Positions 1-8,499 of a DNA stretch of 64,000 nucleotides are shown piece after piece; positions within the stretch are counted from its first letter, which is position 1, and each line of letters begins with the position of its first letter. The position numbers were made by a program, and so were the translations under genes. Below the pieces are notes generated by a model. That model did no database searches. It was not told the DNA's origin and worked only from the letters and a program-made list of their open reading frames with translations. The DNA comes from Streptomyces sp. NBC_00442 (GTDB taxonomy: Bacteria; Actinomycetota; Actinomycetes; Streptomycetales; Streptomycetaceae). The DNA lies in the NCBI RefSeq assembly GCF_036014195.1, contig NZ_CP107918.1, positions 5,022,001-5,086,000 on the forward strand, in the 5' to 3' direction.

Positions 1-646
1 GGACGGCGTGGTCCGCGGCGGCGTCCTGGAGACCCTCCGCAGCTGGCGCTGCCTCGGCTCCTGCCTGGACTTCGCCGAGGGGTCGCCCTTCGGCTCGGTC
101 GCCAACGACGAGGCCGCGTTCGAGGCGCGGGTGGCCGAGTTCACCAAGGGCGTGCTCGCCGCCCTCGACCTGACCGACGAGGTCTTCCACCTGGAGGTCT
201 TCCGGAGCGGCGGCACGGACGAACTGGTCTTCCTGGAGATCGGCGCGCGGGCCGGCGGCGGCCAGGTGCGGTTCGTCTGGGAGGAGGTGTACGGGCTCGA
301 CCTGATCGAGGCGTCCGTCCACGTCCAGCTGGGCATCGAGCGGGAGTACCCGAGGGCGGAGATCGGCGGCGAGGTCGCCGGATACCTGATGATGCCCGAA
401 CCTCCGCTGCGCCCCGCCGTGGTGCACCGGGTGGCGTCGCTCACCGACGCGATCCCCGAGCTCTACGCCGAGACGCTGCCCCCGGCCGGGACCGTACTGG
501 ACGGCAACGGCGGGGCCGTGCACACCGCGGGGACCTTCCGGTTCCGGGCCGCGACGGCCGAGCGGGTGCGGGTGGCCATCGAGACCGCGGTGAAGCTGTA
601 CGAGATCGACTGGTCGGCGGCGGAGGACACCGATGTCACAGCCTGA
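1..646 (+). CDS. ATP-grasp family ligase, 5' end outside the window
   Basis: The reading frame is open from the window edge, so only the C-terminal part of about 214 residues is present and the true start lies upstream. The segment FLEIGARAGGGQVRFVWEE is typical of the ATP-grasp fold: the Glu and the basic and glycine residues belong to the metal and nucleotide site. Family members join a carboxylate to an amine or thiol through an acyl phosphate, using ATP. The stop overlaps the start of the exporter gene by 14 bases, so the two are probably co-translated. Placed at the edge of a biosynthetic cluster, it is a good candidate for the enzyme forming an amide bond in the product, but the substrate cannot be read from this fragment. 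Confidence 0.8.
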   Translation, partial: DGVVRGGVLETLRSWRCLGSCLDFAEGSPFGSVANDEAAFEARVAEFTKGVLAALDLTDEVFHLEVFRSGGTDELVFLEIGARAGGGQVRFVWEEVYGLDLIEASVHVQLGIEREYPRAEIGGEVAGYLMMPEPPLRPAVVHRVASLTDAIPELYAETLPPAGTVLDGNGGAVHTAGTFRFRAATAERVRVAIETAVKLYEIDWSAAEDTDVTA

Positions 647-1934
647 CCGGGCCGCCCGGACCCTGTGGGGGCACGCCGACTTCCTGCGCCTGTGGGGCGG
701 CCAGACCGTCGCCCTGTTCGGAACGCAGATCACCCTGCTGTCCCTCCCGCTGACCGCGATGCAGCTGCTCGACGCCTCCGCCGGCCAGCTCGGTCTGCTG
801 AACGCGCTGGAATACCTGCCGGTCGCCTGCGTCACCCTCCTCGCGGGCGTGCTCGCGGACCGGGTGCGCCGCCGCCCGCTGCTGATCGCGGCCAACCTGG
901 GGCGGGCCCTGGTGCTGGCCCTGATCCCCGTGTTCGCCTGGGCCGGCCATCTGTCGATGGTCCTGCTCTACGTGGTCGCCTTCACCACGGGCCTCTTCAC
1001 CGCCCAGTTCGACGTGGCGTACCAGGCGTTCCTGCCCACGCTGATCGAGAAGCGGCTGCTGGTCGAGGGCAACAGCAAGCTCCAGTCGAGCCAGTCCATC
1101 GCGCAGACCGCCGGGCAGGGGGCGAGCGGCGTTCTGATCCAACTGCTCACCGCTCCCGTGGCGGTGGTGGTCAACTCGGTCGGCTATCTCGTCTCGGTCG
1201 CCTCGCTGCTGAGCATCCGCACCCCCGAGCCCGTGCGGACCGGCCCGCGGCGCAGCATCCGGGCCGAAATCGTCGAGGGGCTGCGCGTCACTCTCGCCCA
1301 CCCGGTCCTGCGGGTCGTGATGGTCGAGTCGGCCTGGTTCAACCTGATGTGGGACGTGGTGCTGGTGGTGATGCCGCTCTACGGCATCCGCTCGCTCCAC
1401 CTGGGCGCGGCCGGCCTGGGCCTGGTGATAGCGGCGGGCAGCGTCGGGGCCTTCGCGGGCTCGCTGGTCGCCGGACGGCTCGGGCTGCGGCTCGGGACCG
1501 GGCGGGCGATGGCGGTCGGCATGGTGATCGCCTGCGTGGCGCTGCTCCTGCTGCCCGCGGCGGCGGGTTCGCACGCCGTGGTCGTGACGCTCCTGATGGC
1601 GGGCTACGTGGTCAACGGCTTCGGCATCACCATTTTTAACGTGCACTCGGTGGCCCTGCGCCAGGCGCTGGTGCCGGTCGAGCTGACCGGCCGGGTCAGC
1701 GCCACCTACCGCTTCGCCGCCTTCGCGGTGATCCCGGTCGGCGGCTTCACGGGCGGGCTGCTGGCCGGATGGCTCGGCCCGCGCACCGCGTTGGCGGTCA
1801 CGGTGGCGGGCCTGGTGATCGGCGCGGTCGCCTTCCTCGGCTCCCGCGTGGTCCGCCGGGCCGACGCCCACACCGTCGAACCGCCGGCGGAGCGCACCCT
1901 GGTCACCGCGGGCGATCCGGCGCAGGCGCACTGA
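633..1934 (+). CDS. MFS exporter (EntS/MFS_3-like)
   Basis: A 433-residue protein with about twelve hydrophobic segments. The loop LADRVRRRP after the second or third helix is the MFS signature (D-R-x-x-R-R). Such permeases use the proton gradient to export small molecules, including siderophores and antibiotics. The ATG lies inside the end of the ATP-grasp gene (14-base overlap), which ties export to biosynthesis. The last 32 bases overlap the 3' end of the convergent eamA-type gene. It is most likely the product exporter or self-resistance pump; the substrate is not deducible. Confidence 0.85.
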   Translation: MSQPDRAARTLWGHADFLRLWGGQTVALFGTQITLLSLPLTAMQLLDASAGQLGLLNALEYLPVACVTLLAGVLADRVRRRPLLIAANLGRALVLALIPVFAWAGHLSMVLLYVVAFTTGLFTAQFDVAYQAFLPTLIEKRLLVEGNSKLQSSQSIAQTAGQGASGVLIQLLTAPVAVVVNSVGYLVSVASLLSIRTPEPVRTGPRRSIRAEIVEGLRVTLAHPVLRVVMVESAWFNLMWDVVLVVMPLYGIRSLHLGAAGLGLVIAAGSVGAFAGSLVAGRLGLRLGTGRAMAVGMVIACVALLLLPAAAGSHAVVVTLLMAGYVVNGFGITIFNVHSVALRQALVPVELTGRVSATYRFAAFAVIPVGGFTGGLLAGWLGPRTALAVTVAGLVIGAVAFLGSRVVRRADAHTVEPPAERTLVTAGDPAQAH

Positions 1935-2790
1935 CCCCGTACAGCACGGCCGCCCCGATCACCAGCGCGCCGAGCACCGACGTCGGCGCGAGGCGGCCGG
2001 TGCCGAGCACCGGGCCGAGCAGGACGGCGGTGAGCGGGACGATGCCGGCGAACAGGCCGGCCCGGTCGACACCCAGCAGTCCGATGCCCGCGTACCAGAG
2101 GAAGAAGGCGAGCGCGGTGACGACCAGGGTGAGATAGCCGAGGGCGAGCCACTCCGCGACGGTGGGGCGCTGCAACGCGTCGGCACCCTCCGTCAGGGCG
2201 GCGGCCACCGCGAGCATCGGGGCGGCCGCCAGGCAGGCGAAGGCCGAGAGCCGCCGGGCCCCGAGGGCCGGCAGCAGGCTGACGGCCAGGAGCGAGAAGC
2301 AGCACTCGCAGGCGAGCGCACCGAGCGCGTACAGGAGACCGGTGACCGAGCCGTGGCCGAAGGCCTGGATGACGCAGACCCCGGCGGTGGTGACCAGGGC
2401 GGAGAACGCGATCCGGGCCGATGGCCGCTGCGCGGAGCCGAGCGGACCGGCGACGGCCAGGACGATCGGGGCCGCGCCGACCACCGCCCCGACCGTCGAC
2501 GGGTCCGCCCGTCGCACCGCTTCCAGGAGGCAGACGTTGAACCCGGCCATGCCGGTGGCGGCGAGCAGCGCGATCCTGGCCCACTGGCGCGGGGTGAGCC
2601 GCGCGGCGGGAACGGCCGGGCCGCGCCGCGCGAGGAGCAGCAGGAGCCCGGCCACCACATAGCGCCACGCCTGGCCGGAAAGCAGCGGATATTCGGTGAG
2701 CACCGGGCTCACCGCCGCCGAACTGCCGACCGCCACCATGGCGGTGGCGGCGCAGATACTTCCGCGTGCCGTGCTTGCGTCGAGGGACAT
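1903..2790 (-). CDS. EamA/DMT-family permease
   Basis: A 295-residue protein of about ten hydrophobic helices in two EamA-like halves, as in drug/metabolite transporters such as RhaT/YdcZ relatives. It is transcribed away from trpF, with which it shares a 108-bp divergent promoter region, and its end overlaps the MFS gene tail to tail. EamA genes often sit beside MocR regulators, here 0.7 kb away, and are often controlled by them. The likely role is export of an amino acid or a cluster metabolite. The start is the ATG at 2790, preceded by an AAGAAAGTTAAC-like stretch rather than a strong ribosome site. Confidence 0.82.
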   Translation of the reverse strand: MSLDASTARGSICAATAMVAVGSSAAVSPVLTEYPLLSGQAWRYVVAGLLLLLARRGPAVPAARLTPRQWARIALLAATGMAGFNVCLLEAVRRADPSTVGAVVGAAPIVLAVAGPLGSAQRPSARIAFSALVTTAGVCVIQAFGHGSVTGLLYALGALACECCFSLLAVSLLPALGARRLSAFACLAAAPMLAVAAALTEGADALQRPTVAEWLALGYLTLVVTALAFFLWYAGIGLLGVDRAGLFAGIVPLTAVLLGPVLGTGRLAPTSVLGALVIGAAVLYGVSAPAPDRPR

Positions 2791-2827
2791 GGAAGAAAGT
2801 TAACGGCGGGTTGCCGAGTTGACGCTC

Positions 2828-2860
2828 GGTCCAATTGGGGTCCGGATCACCGGACCAATT
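2828..2860. promoter_or_regulatory. Palindromic operator-like site between eamA and trpF
   Basis: A perfect inverted repeat GGTCCGG-ATCA-CCGGACC occupies 2839-2856 and is flanked by CCAATT-type sequence on both sides. It lies in the only divergent promoter region of this part of the cluster. The half-site TTGGTCC resembles TGGTCTG and CTGGTC motifs upstream of the large operon (5142-5200), which suggests one regulator for both. The MocR protein encoded nearby is the natural candidate; that is inference. Confidence 0.45.
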
Positions 2861-2898
2861 CAATCCACGCGAATGTGGGAATTCAGGGAGTGGGACAG

Positions 2899-3495
2899 AT
2901 GTTCGTCAAGATCTGTGGTTTGAGTACGGCGCCGGATATCGCGGCCGCCGTGGACGCGGGTGCCGATGCGGTCGGTTTCGTATTCACCGAAAGTCCACGC
3001 CAGGTCGGCCCCGCGGCCGTCCGCCGGCTGGTCGACGAGGTCCCGGCCGGTGTGCTGACGGTCGGAGTGTTCCGGGACGAGCCGCTCGACCTGGTCCGTG
3101 AGACGGTGCGCGCCGCCGGCGTCGGGGCCGTCCAACTGCACGGCACGCACCCGCCGTCGGCCTTCGCCGCGCTGCGGGATCTGGGCCTCACGCTGGTACG
3201 CGCCACATCGGCGGCCTCGGCCGCGGGCGCCGACTGCGGCGGTTTCGGCGAGGACCTGTTGATCCTGGACTCCCCGAGCCCGGGTTCGGGGGAGGCGTGG
3301 GACTGGTCCGCACTCGGCGCCGCCCCGCCCGCCGGCCGCTGGATGCTGGCCGGCGGCCTGGCCCCGGGCAATGTGCGCGAGGCGATCGAGGCGGCGCGCC
3401 CGTGGGGCGTGGACGTGTCGAGCGGGGTCGAGGCACGCAGAGGCGTCAAGGACCCCGCCCTGATCGAGGAGTTCGTGCGGCGCGCCAGGGCCTGA
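2899..3495 (+). CDS. trpF: Phosphoribosylanthranilate isomerase TrpF
   Basis: A 198-residue (beta/alpha)8 barrel that converts N-(5'-phosphoribosyl)anthranilate to CdRP, the third step from anthranilate to tryptophan. The general base Cys6 (VKICG) and general acid Asp124 (LILDSP) are both present, and GGLAPGNV plus VDVSSGVE form the phosphate-binding end. The ATG at 2899 is used because KICG then falls at the usual position. Streptomyces normally lacks trpF and uses the bifunctional PriA (HisA/TrpF) instead, so a private copy points to specialised metabolism. The gene is separated from the rest of the trp genes by the regulator and reads towards it, with 6 bp between the two stop codons. Confidence 0.93.
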   Translation: MFVKICGLSTAPDIAAAVDAGADAVGFVFTESPRQVGPAAVRRLVDEVPAGVLTVGVFRDEPLDLVRETVRAAGVGAVQLHGTHPPSAFAALRDLGLTLVRATSAASAAGADCGGFGEDLLILDSPSPGSGEAWDWSALGAAPPAGRWMLAGGLAPGNVREAIEAARPWGVDVSSGVEARRGVKDPALIEEFVRRARA

Positions 3496-3501
3496 ACGCG
3501 G

Positions 3502-4959
3502 TCAGCCGCCGGCGTAGGCGGGCGCCCGCACGGGAGAGCCGATGGTGCGCCGGCGCGCGGAGCGCTGTTCTTCGATGGCGTCCCTGATGACGTACATGGA
3601 CTCGGCGATGCCGGCCAGCGGAAGGGTGGAGTAGCCGACCACCAGGGCGGGCGGCCGGCTGCCGGGCCCGAACTGGTAGCGCGAGCCGCCGTGGACCAGG
3701 ACCGAACGGTCGAGGGCCGCCGCGGTCACCGCCGACTCGTCGATGCCGTCCGGGAGTTGGAGGTAGGCGTGCAGCCCGGCGGACGAGCCGACCACCCGGG
3801 CCTGCGGCAGGTGGAGCTCGACGGCCTGCGTGAACGCCTCGCGCCGGGAGCGGTACCGGGAGCGGACGCGGCGCAGGTGGCGGTCGAGCATGCCGCTGGT
3901 GATGAGCTCGGCGAAGGCGCACTGCGTGATGCCGTCGGAGCCGAGGTCGTGCTGGGACCTGACGCGGGTGAGCAGGGTCGCCAGGTACTCGGGAATGACG
4001 AGCCAGCCGAGCCGCAGGCCGGGGACGAGGATCTTGCTCGCGGTGCCGGCGTAGACGACCCGGTCCGGCGCGAGACCCTGGAGCGCGGACGGCCGGTCCC
4101 GGGGGTCGAACCAGAACTCCCCGTCGTAGTCGTCCTCGATGATCAGCCCGTCGACGTCCTCGGCCCAGCGCACGAGGGCCGCCCGGCGCGCCGGGCTCAT
4201 CGAGATGCCCGTCGGGAACTGGTGGGCGGGCGTCACGAGCACCGCGCGGGCGTCGCTCGCGGCCAGCTGCGCCACGTCGATGCCCTCCTCGTCGACGCGG
4301 ACCGGCACGGTGCGCATGCCGCTCTCCTCGATGTACCGGCGCTGCCCGTTGTGCCCGGGGTCCTCGACCGCGAGCTTGTGGATGCCCAGCTTGGGCAGCG
4401 ACTTGCAGAGCAGGGAGAGCCCCTGGGCGAAGCCCGCCGTCACCATCACGGTGTCCGTGCCGGCCCGCACCCCCCGCATCCGGCCCAGATATCCGGCCAG
4501 GGACTCGCGCAGCGCGGGCAGCCCGGCCACCGCCGGATAGTCCAGTTCCTCCGGGCCCGCGACGGCGAGGACGGTCTTGTAGCAGGCGAGCCATTCGACG
4601 CGCGGGAAATTGGTCACGTTGGCCCGGCCGGTGCGCAGGTCCCAGGTGACGGGTGGCACGGGTTCGGGATCGCGTAATGCCTCGCCCATCATCGGCTCGA
4701 CGGCGGCGGTCCGGTGCGCGACCCGCGTCCCCGATCCCTGAAGGCACGTCAGAAATCCCTCGGCGGTGAGCTGTTCGTAGGCCTCGACCGCCACGCTGCG
4801 TGAAACACCGAGGTCGCTGGCGAGTTGTCGGGTGGAAGGGAGACGAGTGCCGGGGTGCAGGACTCTCTCCGTGATGCAGCCTTTTATCGCGGACTTGATC
4901 TGATTCGTCAAAGACTCGTTTGAATCACGGTCAACCTCGATGGAGATGTGCCAGGTCAC
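3502..4959 (-). CDS. MocR-type GntR regulator with aminotransferase fold
   Basis: A 485-residue protein. Residues about 15-75 form a GntR winged helix (RLPSTRQLASDLGVSRSV). Residues about 105-470 form a class I aminotransferase fold with EDDYDGEFW at 275-283 and the PLP lysine at 309 (GTASKI). MocR proteins such as GabR, PdxR and TauR bind PLP and often sense an amine or amino acid that forms an aldimine. It is divergent from the large operon with a 288-bp gap and convergent with trpF. It is probably the cluster-specific regulator and probably regulates its own gene. Start: GTG at 4959. Confidence 0.9.
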   Translation of the reverse strand: MTWHISIEVDRDSNESLTNQIKSAIKGCITERVLHPGTRLPSTRQLASDLGVSRSVAVEAYEQLTAEGFLTCLQGSGTRVAHRTAAVEPMMGEALRDPEPVPPVTWDLRTGRANVTNFPRVEWLACYKTVLAVAGPEELDYPAVAGLPALRESLAGYLGRMRGVRAGTDTVMVTAGFAQGLSLLCKSLPKLGIHKLAVEDPGHNGQRRYIEESGMRTVPVRVDEEGIDVAQLAASDARAVLVTPAHQFPTGISMSPARRAALVRWAEDVDGLIIEDDYDGEFWFDPRDRPSALQGLAPDRVVYAGTASKILVPGLRLGWLVIPEYLATLLTRVRSQHDLGSDGITQCAFAELITSGMLDRHLRRVRSRYRSRREAFTQAVELHLPQARVVGSSAGLHAYLQLPDGIDESAVTAAALDRSVLVHGGSRYQFGPGSRPPALVVGYSTLPLAGIAESMYVIRDAIEEQRSARRRTIGSPVRAPAYAGG

Positions 4960-5247
4960 GCGTCCAAAACCCCCCCGGATAGAGACGCATCGGCGACTGT
5001 CGCCGTCGGCACATTAAACACACAATTTGGGATCGAATCCAGTTATGTGAGACCGGAACATACCGCTCCGTGTGGCGTATTCGCCCCAATTCGGCACGCC
5101 GGTCTTCCGCGATCGGCCCCGCTCGCCGGGCCGCCCGCGTCTGGTCTGCTCCGCGACGCCACAAATGGTCTGGGTGCGCCTCGAAGCCAGCTGGTCGACT
5201 GGAGTCACCGCACACCGATCCGCTAGCTGGACTGAGGGAACGAAGAC
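4960..5247. promoter_or_regulatory. Divergent promoter region, mocR / large operon
   Basis: A 288-bp non-coding region between divergent genes. It is visibly less GC-rich near 5010-5070 (ACATTAAACACACAATTTGG and neighbours) than the surrounding coding DNA. It contains direct repeats TGGTCTG at 5142-5148 and 5166-5172 and a related palindrome CTGGTCGACTGG at 5191-5202, spaced about 24-26 bp apart. Direct half-sites of this kind fit a dimeric MocR regulator. No tryptophan-rich leader peptide was seen, so attenuation is not supported. Confidence 0.5.
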
Positions 5248-6600
5248 ATGACGAGTTTGTCTGCCCCCGCTCTCGCCGTCGCAAGAACGGGCACGGCCCA
5301 GGACGCCGAAGCCAGGGCGTTCGCGTCGAGGGTCGAGGACCGCACCATCAAGGTCGGGATCGTGGGTCTCGGCTACACCGGTCTCCCCCTGGCGCTGGGC
5401 TTCGCCGACGCCGGGTTCCACGTGGTCGGCGTCGACATCGACCCCGTCAAGGTGGAGTCCGTCAACCGCTCCGAGTCCTACCTGCCCGACCTCACGGACA
5501 TCGAACTGCAGGACGTCGCCGACCGGTTGACGGCCGTGCCCGACCCGTCGGCGCTGCACGACGCCGATGTGGTGATGATCTGCGTACCCACGCCCGTCAC
5601 CCCCGAGCAGACCGCCGACCTGGCGTACGTGTCGACCGCGGTGGACAGCGTGCTGCCGTACCTGCGGGCCGGGAGCCTGGTGGTGCTCCAGTCCACCGTG
5701 CCGGCCGGCACCACCGCGGAGATCGGCCGGAAGATCACCGCCCGCACCGGGCTCATACCCGGCGAAGACCTCTACCTGGCCATGGCCCCCGAGCGGGTGG
5801 ACCCGGCCAACACCAACGGCTGGACGCTGCTCAACACCCCCAAGCTGGTCGGCGGCGTGGGTGCCGAATCGACCCGGCGGGCCCAGCTGTTCCTGGAGCA
5901 GGTGTGCCGCACGGTGGTGCCGGTCTCGAGCCCCGACGTCGCCGAACTGTCGAAGGTGTACGAGAACACCTTCCGCCTCATCAACATCGCTCTCTCCCTG
6001 GAGCTTTCGGACCTCTGTCACAAGCTCGGCCTCCCGGTGCGCGAGGTCATCGACGCCGCCGCGACCAAGCCGTTCGGCTTCCTCGCGCACTACCCGGGCC
6101 CCGGCGTCGGCGGCGAGTGCATCCCCGTCGACCCGCTGTTCCTGAGCGAGCGGGCCCGGCGCGAGGGGCTCACCCTCGGCCTGGTGGAGACCGCCCACCG
6201 GCGGATCAGCGAACGGCCCGGCCAAGTCGTCCGCCGCGTCGGCGAGTTGCTGGCGGCGCGGGGCCAGGAACTGAAGGGCGCGCGGGTCCTGATCGTGGGG
6301 GTGAGCTACAAGGCGGGCGTCTCCGACCTCCGCAACGCCCCGGCCCTCGACATCGTGCGGGGGCTGCGCGCCCAGGGCGCCGAGATCTCGTACTTCGACC
6401 CCATGGTCCCCGGCTTCGAGGTGGACGGCCTGCCCGTCGCCACCGCCACCTGGGGCCGCGAGCAGCTCGCCTCCCAGGACTGCGTGGTGCTGGTCACCCC
6501 GCACGGCCGCCTCACGGCCGAACCGGCCTGGTCCGCGGCCCCGTTGGTGCTCGACACCCGGGGCGAGCTGGCGCCCGCCGCCAACGTCGAGGTGCTCTGA
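5248..6600 (+). CDS. UDP-N-acetylhexosamine 6-dehydrogenase-like (WecC/WbpA family)
   Basis: A 450-residue nucleotide-sugar dehydrogenase. An N-terminal Rossmann fold (GIVGLGYTGLP, residues 37-47) binds NAD. The catalytic Cys291 lies in GGECIPVDP, the motif of UDP-GlcNAc/UDP-ManNAc dehydrogenases (usually GGHCIPVDP) rather than the GGSCFPKD motif of UDP-glucose dehydrogenases. The family oxidises C6 of the sugar twice to give a uronate. About 30 extra residues precede the Rossmann fold. It is the first gene of the 12-gene operon and is joined to trpD by a 1-base overlap. With the Gfo/Idh/MocA enzyme and the DegT aminotransferases further on, it could form an amino-uronate route like WbpA-WbpB-WbpE. 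The exact sugar is not determined by sequence. Confidence 0.85.
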   Translation: MTSLSAPALAVARTGTAQDAEARAFASRVEDRTIKVGIVGLGYTGLPLALGFADAGFHVVGVDIDPVKVESVNRSESYLPDLTDIELQDVADRLTAVPDPSALHDADVVMICVPTPVTPEQTADLAYVSTAVDSVLPYLRAGSLVVLQSTVPAGTTAEIGRKITARTGLIPGEDLYLAMAPERVDPANTNGWTLLNTPKLVGGVGAESTRRAQLFLEQVCRTVVPVSSPDVAELSKVYENTFRLINIALSLELSDLCHKLGLPVREVIDAAATKPFGFLAHYPGPGVGGECIPVDPLFLSERARREGLTLGLVETAHRRISERPGQVVRRVGELLAARGQELKGARVLIVGVSYKAGVSDLRNAPALDIVRGLRAQGAEISYFDPMVPGFEVDGLPVATATWGREQLASQDCVVLVTPHGRLTAEPAWSAAPLVLDTRGELAPAANVEVL

Positions 6601-7628
6601 TGAGCCGGGGCGCCGGGACGACGCTCACCTCGGCCACCCGGCACCTGGTGCTCGGCCGCGATCTGGACGCCGAAGCCGCGGGGGCCGCCGTATCCGTCCT
6701 GCTGTCCGGGGACACCGATCCGCTGGACGCCGCGGCCTTCCTGACCGCGATGGCCGCCAAGCACCCGTCCGCGACCGAAGTCGCCGCCACCGTACGCGTC
6801 ATCCTGGCGGCGGCCCGGCCGGTGGCCTGGTCGGGGCCGGCCGTCGACGTGGTCGGCAGCGGTGGCGACGGCAGCGACTCGGTGAACATCTCCACCCTCG
6901 CCGCCCTGATCGCCGCGGCGGCGGGGGCGACCGTCGCCAAGGCGGGCAACCGGGCCGCCACCAGCAGCTGCGGCAGTGCCGACGTACTGGAGGCGCTCGG
7001 CATCCCGATCGAGCCCATCGAGCGGGTGCCGTCCCTGCTGGCCCGGCACCGGTTCGCCTTCCTGTTCTCGCCGGCCGTCCACCCGGTGGTCGGCCGACTC
7101 GCGCCCGTACGGCGCCGACTGGGCTTCCGCACGCTGTTCAACCTGGTCGGCCCGCTCGCCAACCCGGTCCCCCTCGGCGGGCGTCTGATCGGGGCGGCCG
7201 ACCACCGCGACCAGGACATCCTGGCGCAGGCCGCGGCCGAACTCGGCCTGCGGCGCACCTGGATCGTGCACGGCCACGGCGGTCTGGACGAGCTGAGCAC
7301 CTCGGGCCTCAACCGGGTCCTCATGGTGGACGGCGACACCACCACCGAGACCAAACTCGACCCGGCCGACCTCGGCCTGCGCCCCGCATCGCGCGACGAC
7401 CTCAAGGGCGGCGACGCCGCGGAGAACGCGGCCACCGCACTGCGGATCCTGGCCGGCGACGCCCCGGCACCCCTCCTCGACACCTGCCTGTACAACGCGG
7501 CCGCCGTGCTGCACCTGGCGGACCTCGCACCCGGCCTCGACACCGCGCTCGTCCTCGCCCGCGAGGCGATCGCCGACGGCTCGGCCCTGACGCTGGTCCG
7601 CGCGCTCGCCGCCACCGCGGCCGTCTGA
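6600..7628 (+). CDS. trpD: Anthranilate phosphoribosyltransferase TrpD
   Basis: A 342-residue enzyme transferring phosphoribose from PRPP to anthranilate. The PRPP/Mg motif reads GSGGD (86-90) followed by SVNIST, where most homologues have GTGGD; the second conserved block KAGNRAATSSCGSADVLE is intact apart from Ala where His is usual before GNR. The ATG overlaps the TGA of the preceding dehydrogenase by one base, and this start gives the standard N-terminus. It supplies the substrate of TrpF. The small motif changes (Thr to Ser, His to Ala) may mean a drifted or specialised enzyme, but anthranilate use is still the simplest reading. Confidence 0.92.
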   Translation: MSRGAGTTLTSATRHLVLGRDLDAEAAGAAVSVLLSGDTDPLDAAAFLTAMAAKHPSATEVAATVRVILAAARPVAWSGPAVDVVGSGGDGSDSVNISTLAALIAAAAGATVAKAGNRAATSSCGSADVLEALGIPIEPIERVPSLLARHRFAFLFSPAVHPVVGRLAPVRRRLGFRTLFNLVGPLANPVPLGGRLIGAADHRDQDILAQAAAELGLRRTWIVHGHGGLDELSTSGLNRVLMVDGDTTTETKLDPADLGLRPASRDDLKGGDAAENAATALRILAGDAPAPLLDTCLYNAAAVLHLADLAPGLDTALVLAREAIADGSALTLVRALAATAAV

Positions 7629-7673
7629 CCGGCCCCCGCACCACCCCTGACCGTCCCTCCGACCGTACGCAAG

Positions 7674-7702
7674 CCGTATGCACAGCCATACGGAAGAAGG
7701 AG
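7674..7702 (+). promoter_or_regulatory. Hairpin and strong ribosome site ahead of trpC
   Basis: The 82-bp trpD-trpC gap is the only sizeable gap in an operon of otherwise overlapping genes. It holds a perfect 7-bp inverted repeat CCGTATG/CATACGG (7674-7680 and 7687-7693, 6-nt loop), directly followed by AAGGAG at 7697-7702, eight bases before the GTG at 7711. The ribosome site decides that start over the ATG at 7678 inside the hairpin. It could be a processing site or a translational control element. Confidence 0.5.
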
Positions 7703-7710
7703 CAGCTCCC

Positions 7711-8499
7711 GTGCATCTCGATGAGATCGTCGCTCGCAAGCGCGAGGACTGGAGCCGGATCACCGGCACCCCCGCGCTGGGCGAACGCCCGACACCCGCT
7801 GTGCCGGGCACCTTCGCCGACGCGCTGCGCGGCCCGGACGTATCGGTGATCGCGGAGGTGAAGCCCAAGTCGCCGTCCAAGGGCGAACTGCTGCCGCTCG
7901 ACCGCGCCCTCGACACCGCCCGTGCCTACGCCGCCTCCGGGGCGTCCGCCGTCTCCGTCCTCGCCGACACGCCGTTCTTCGGCGGTTCGCCGGAACTGGT
8001 CGCCTCGATCGCGGCCGACCCGCAGGTCACCGTCCCGGTGCTCTACAAGGACTTCCTGGTCGACGCCCGGCAGGTCGAACTCGCCCACCAGACGGGCGCG
8101 GACGCCGTCCTGCTGATCGTCCGCGCGGTGGACGACGTCCTCCTGAAGGACCTGATCCAGGCCGCCTCCGGGTTCGGTCTCGACGCCCTGGTGGAGACGT
8201 TCACCGCCCAGGAGATCGAGCGGGCACTCGCGGCCGGTGCGCAGCTGATCGGCATCAACAACCGAGACCTGCAGACCTTCTCGGTCGACCTGGAGAACTC
8301 GGCCAAGCTGCGCACCCTGATCCCGCAGGGCGTGCTCACCGTCAGCGAGAGCGGCATCGGCGGCCGGCGCGACATGGAGCGGATCGCCGGGCACGGCTTC
8401 GACGGCGTGCTGGTCGGCGAGAACCTGCTCAGCGCCGCGGACACCGGGTCCGCGCTGGGCGAGCTGCTCGGGGTCCGGGCCGGGCAGGTGACCCGATGA
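7711..8499 (+). CDS. trpC: Indole-3-glycerol phosphate synthase TrpC
   Basis: A 262-residue (beta/alpha)8 barrel closing the indole ring of CdRP to give indole-3-glycerol phosphate. Catalytic residues are visible as IAEVKPKSPSKG (Glu49, Lys51), VLYKDF, LVETFT, GINNRDL and SESGIGG. A GTG start at 7711 with AAGGAG eight bases upstream is preferred to the ATG at 7678, which would add eleven residues from a hairpin. The last four bases overlap trpB (ATGA). Confidence 0.95.
   Translation: MHLDEIVARKREDWSRITGTPALGERPTPAVPGTFADALRGPDVSVIAEVKPKSPSKGELLPLDRALDTARAYAASGASAVSVLADTPFFGGSPELVASIAADPQVTVPVLYKDFLVDARQVELAHQTGADAVLLIVRAVDDVLLKDLIQAASGFGLDALVETFTAQEIERALAAGAQLIGINNRDLQTFSVDLENSAKLRTLIPQGVLTVSESGIGGRRDMERIAGHGFDGVLVGENLLSAADTGSALGELLGVRAGQVTR

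Noticed and set aside
4960..5247. Tryptophan attenuator or leader peptide before the trp operon
   Set aside because: No short frame with a run of Trp codons and no terminator/antiterminator pair was seen.
5014..6504. A minus-strand frame opposite the nucleotide-sugar dehydrogenase
   Set aside because: Antisense shadow with His/Arg/Gly bias; the plus-strand protein has intact NAD and catalytic motifs.
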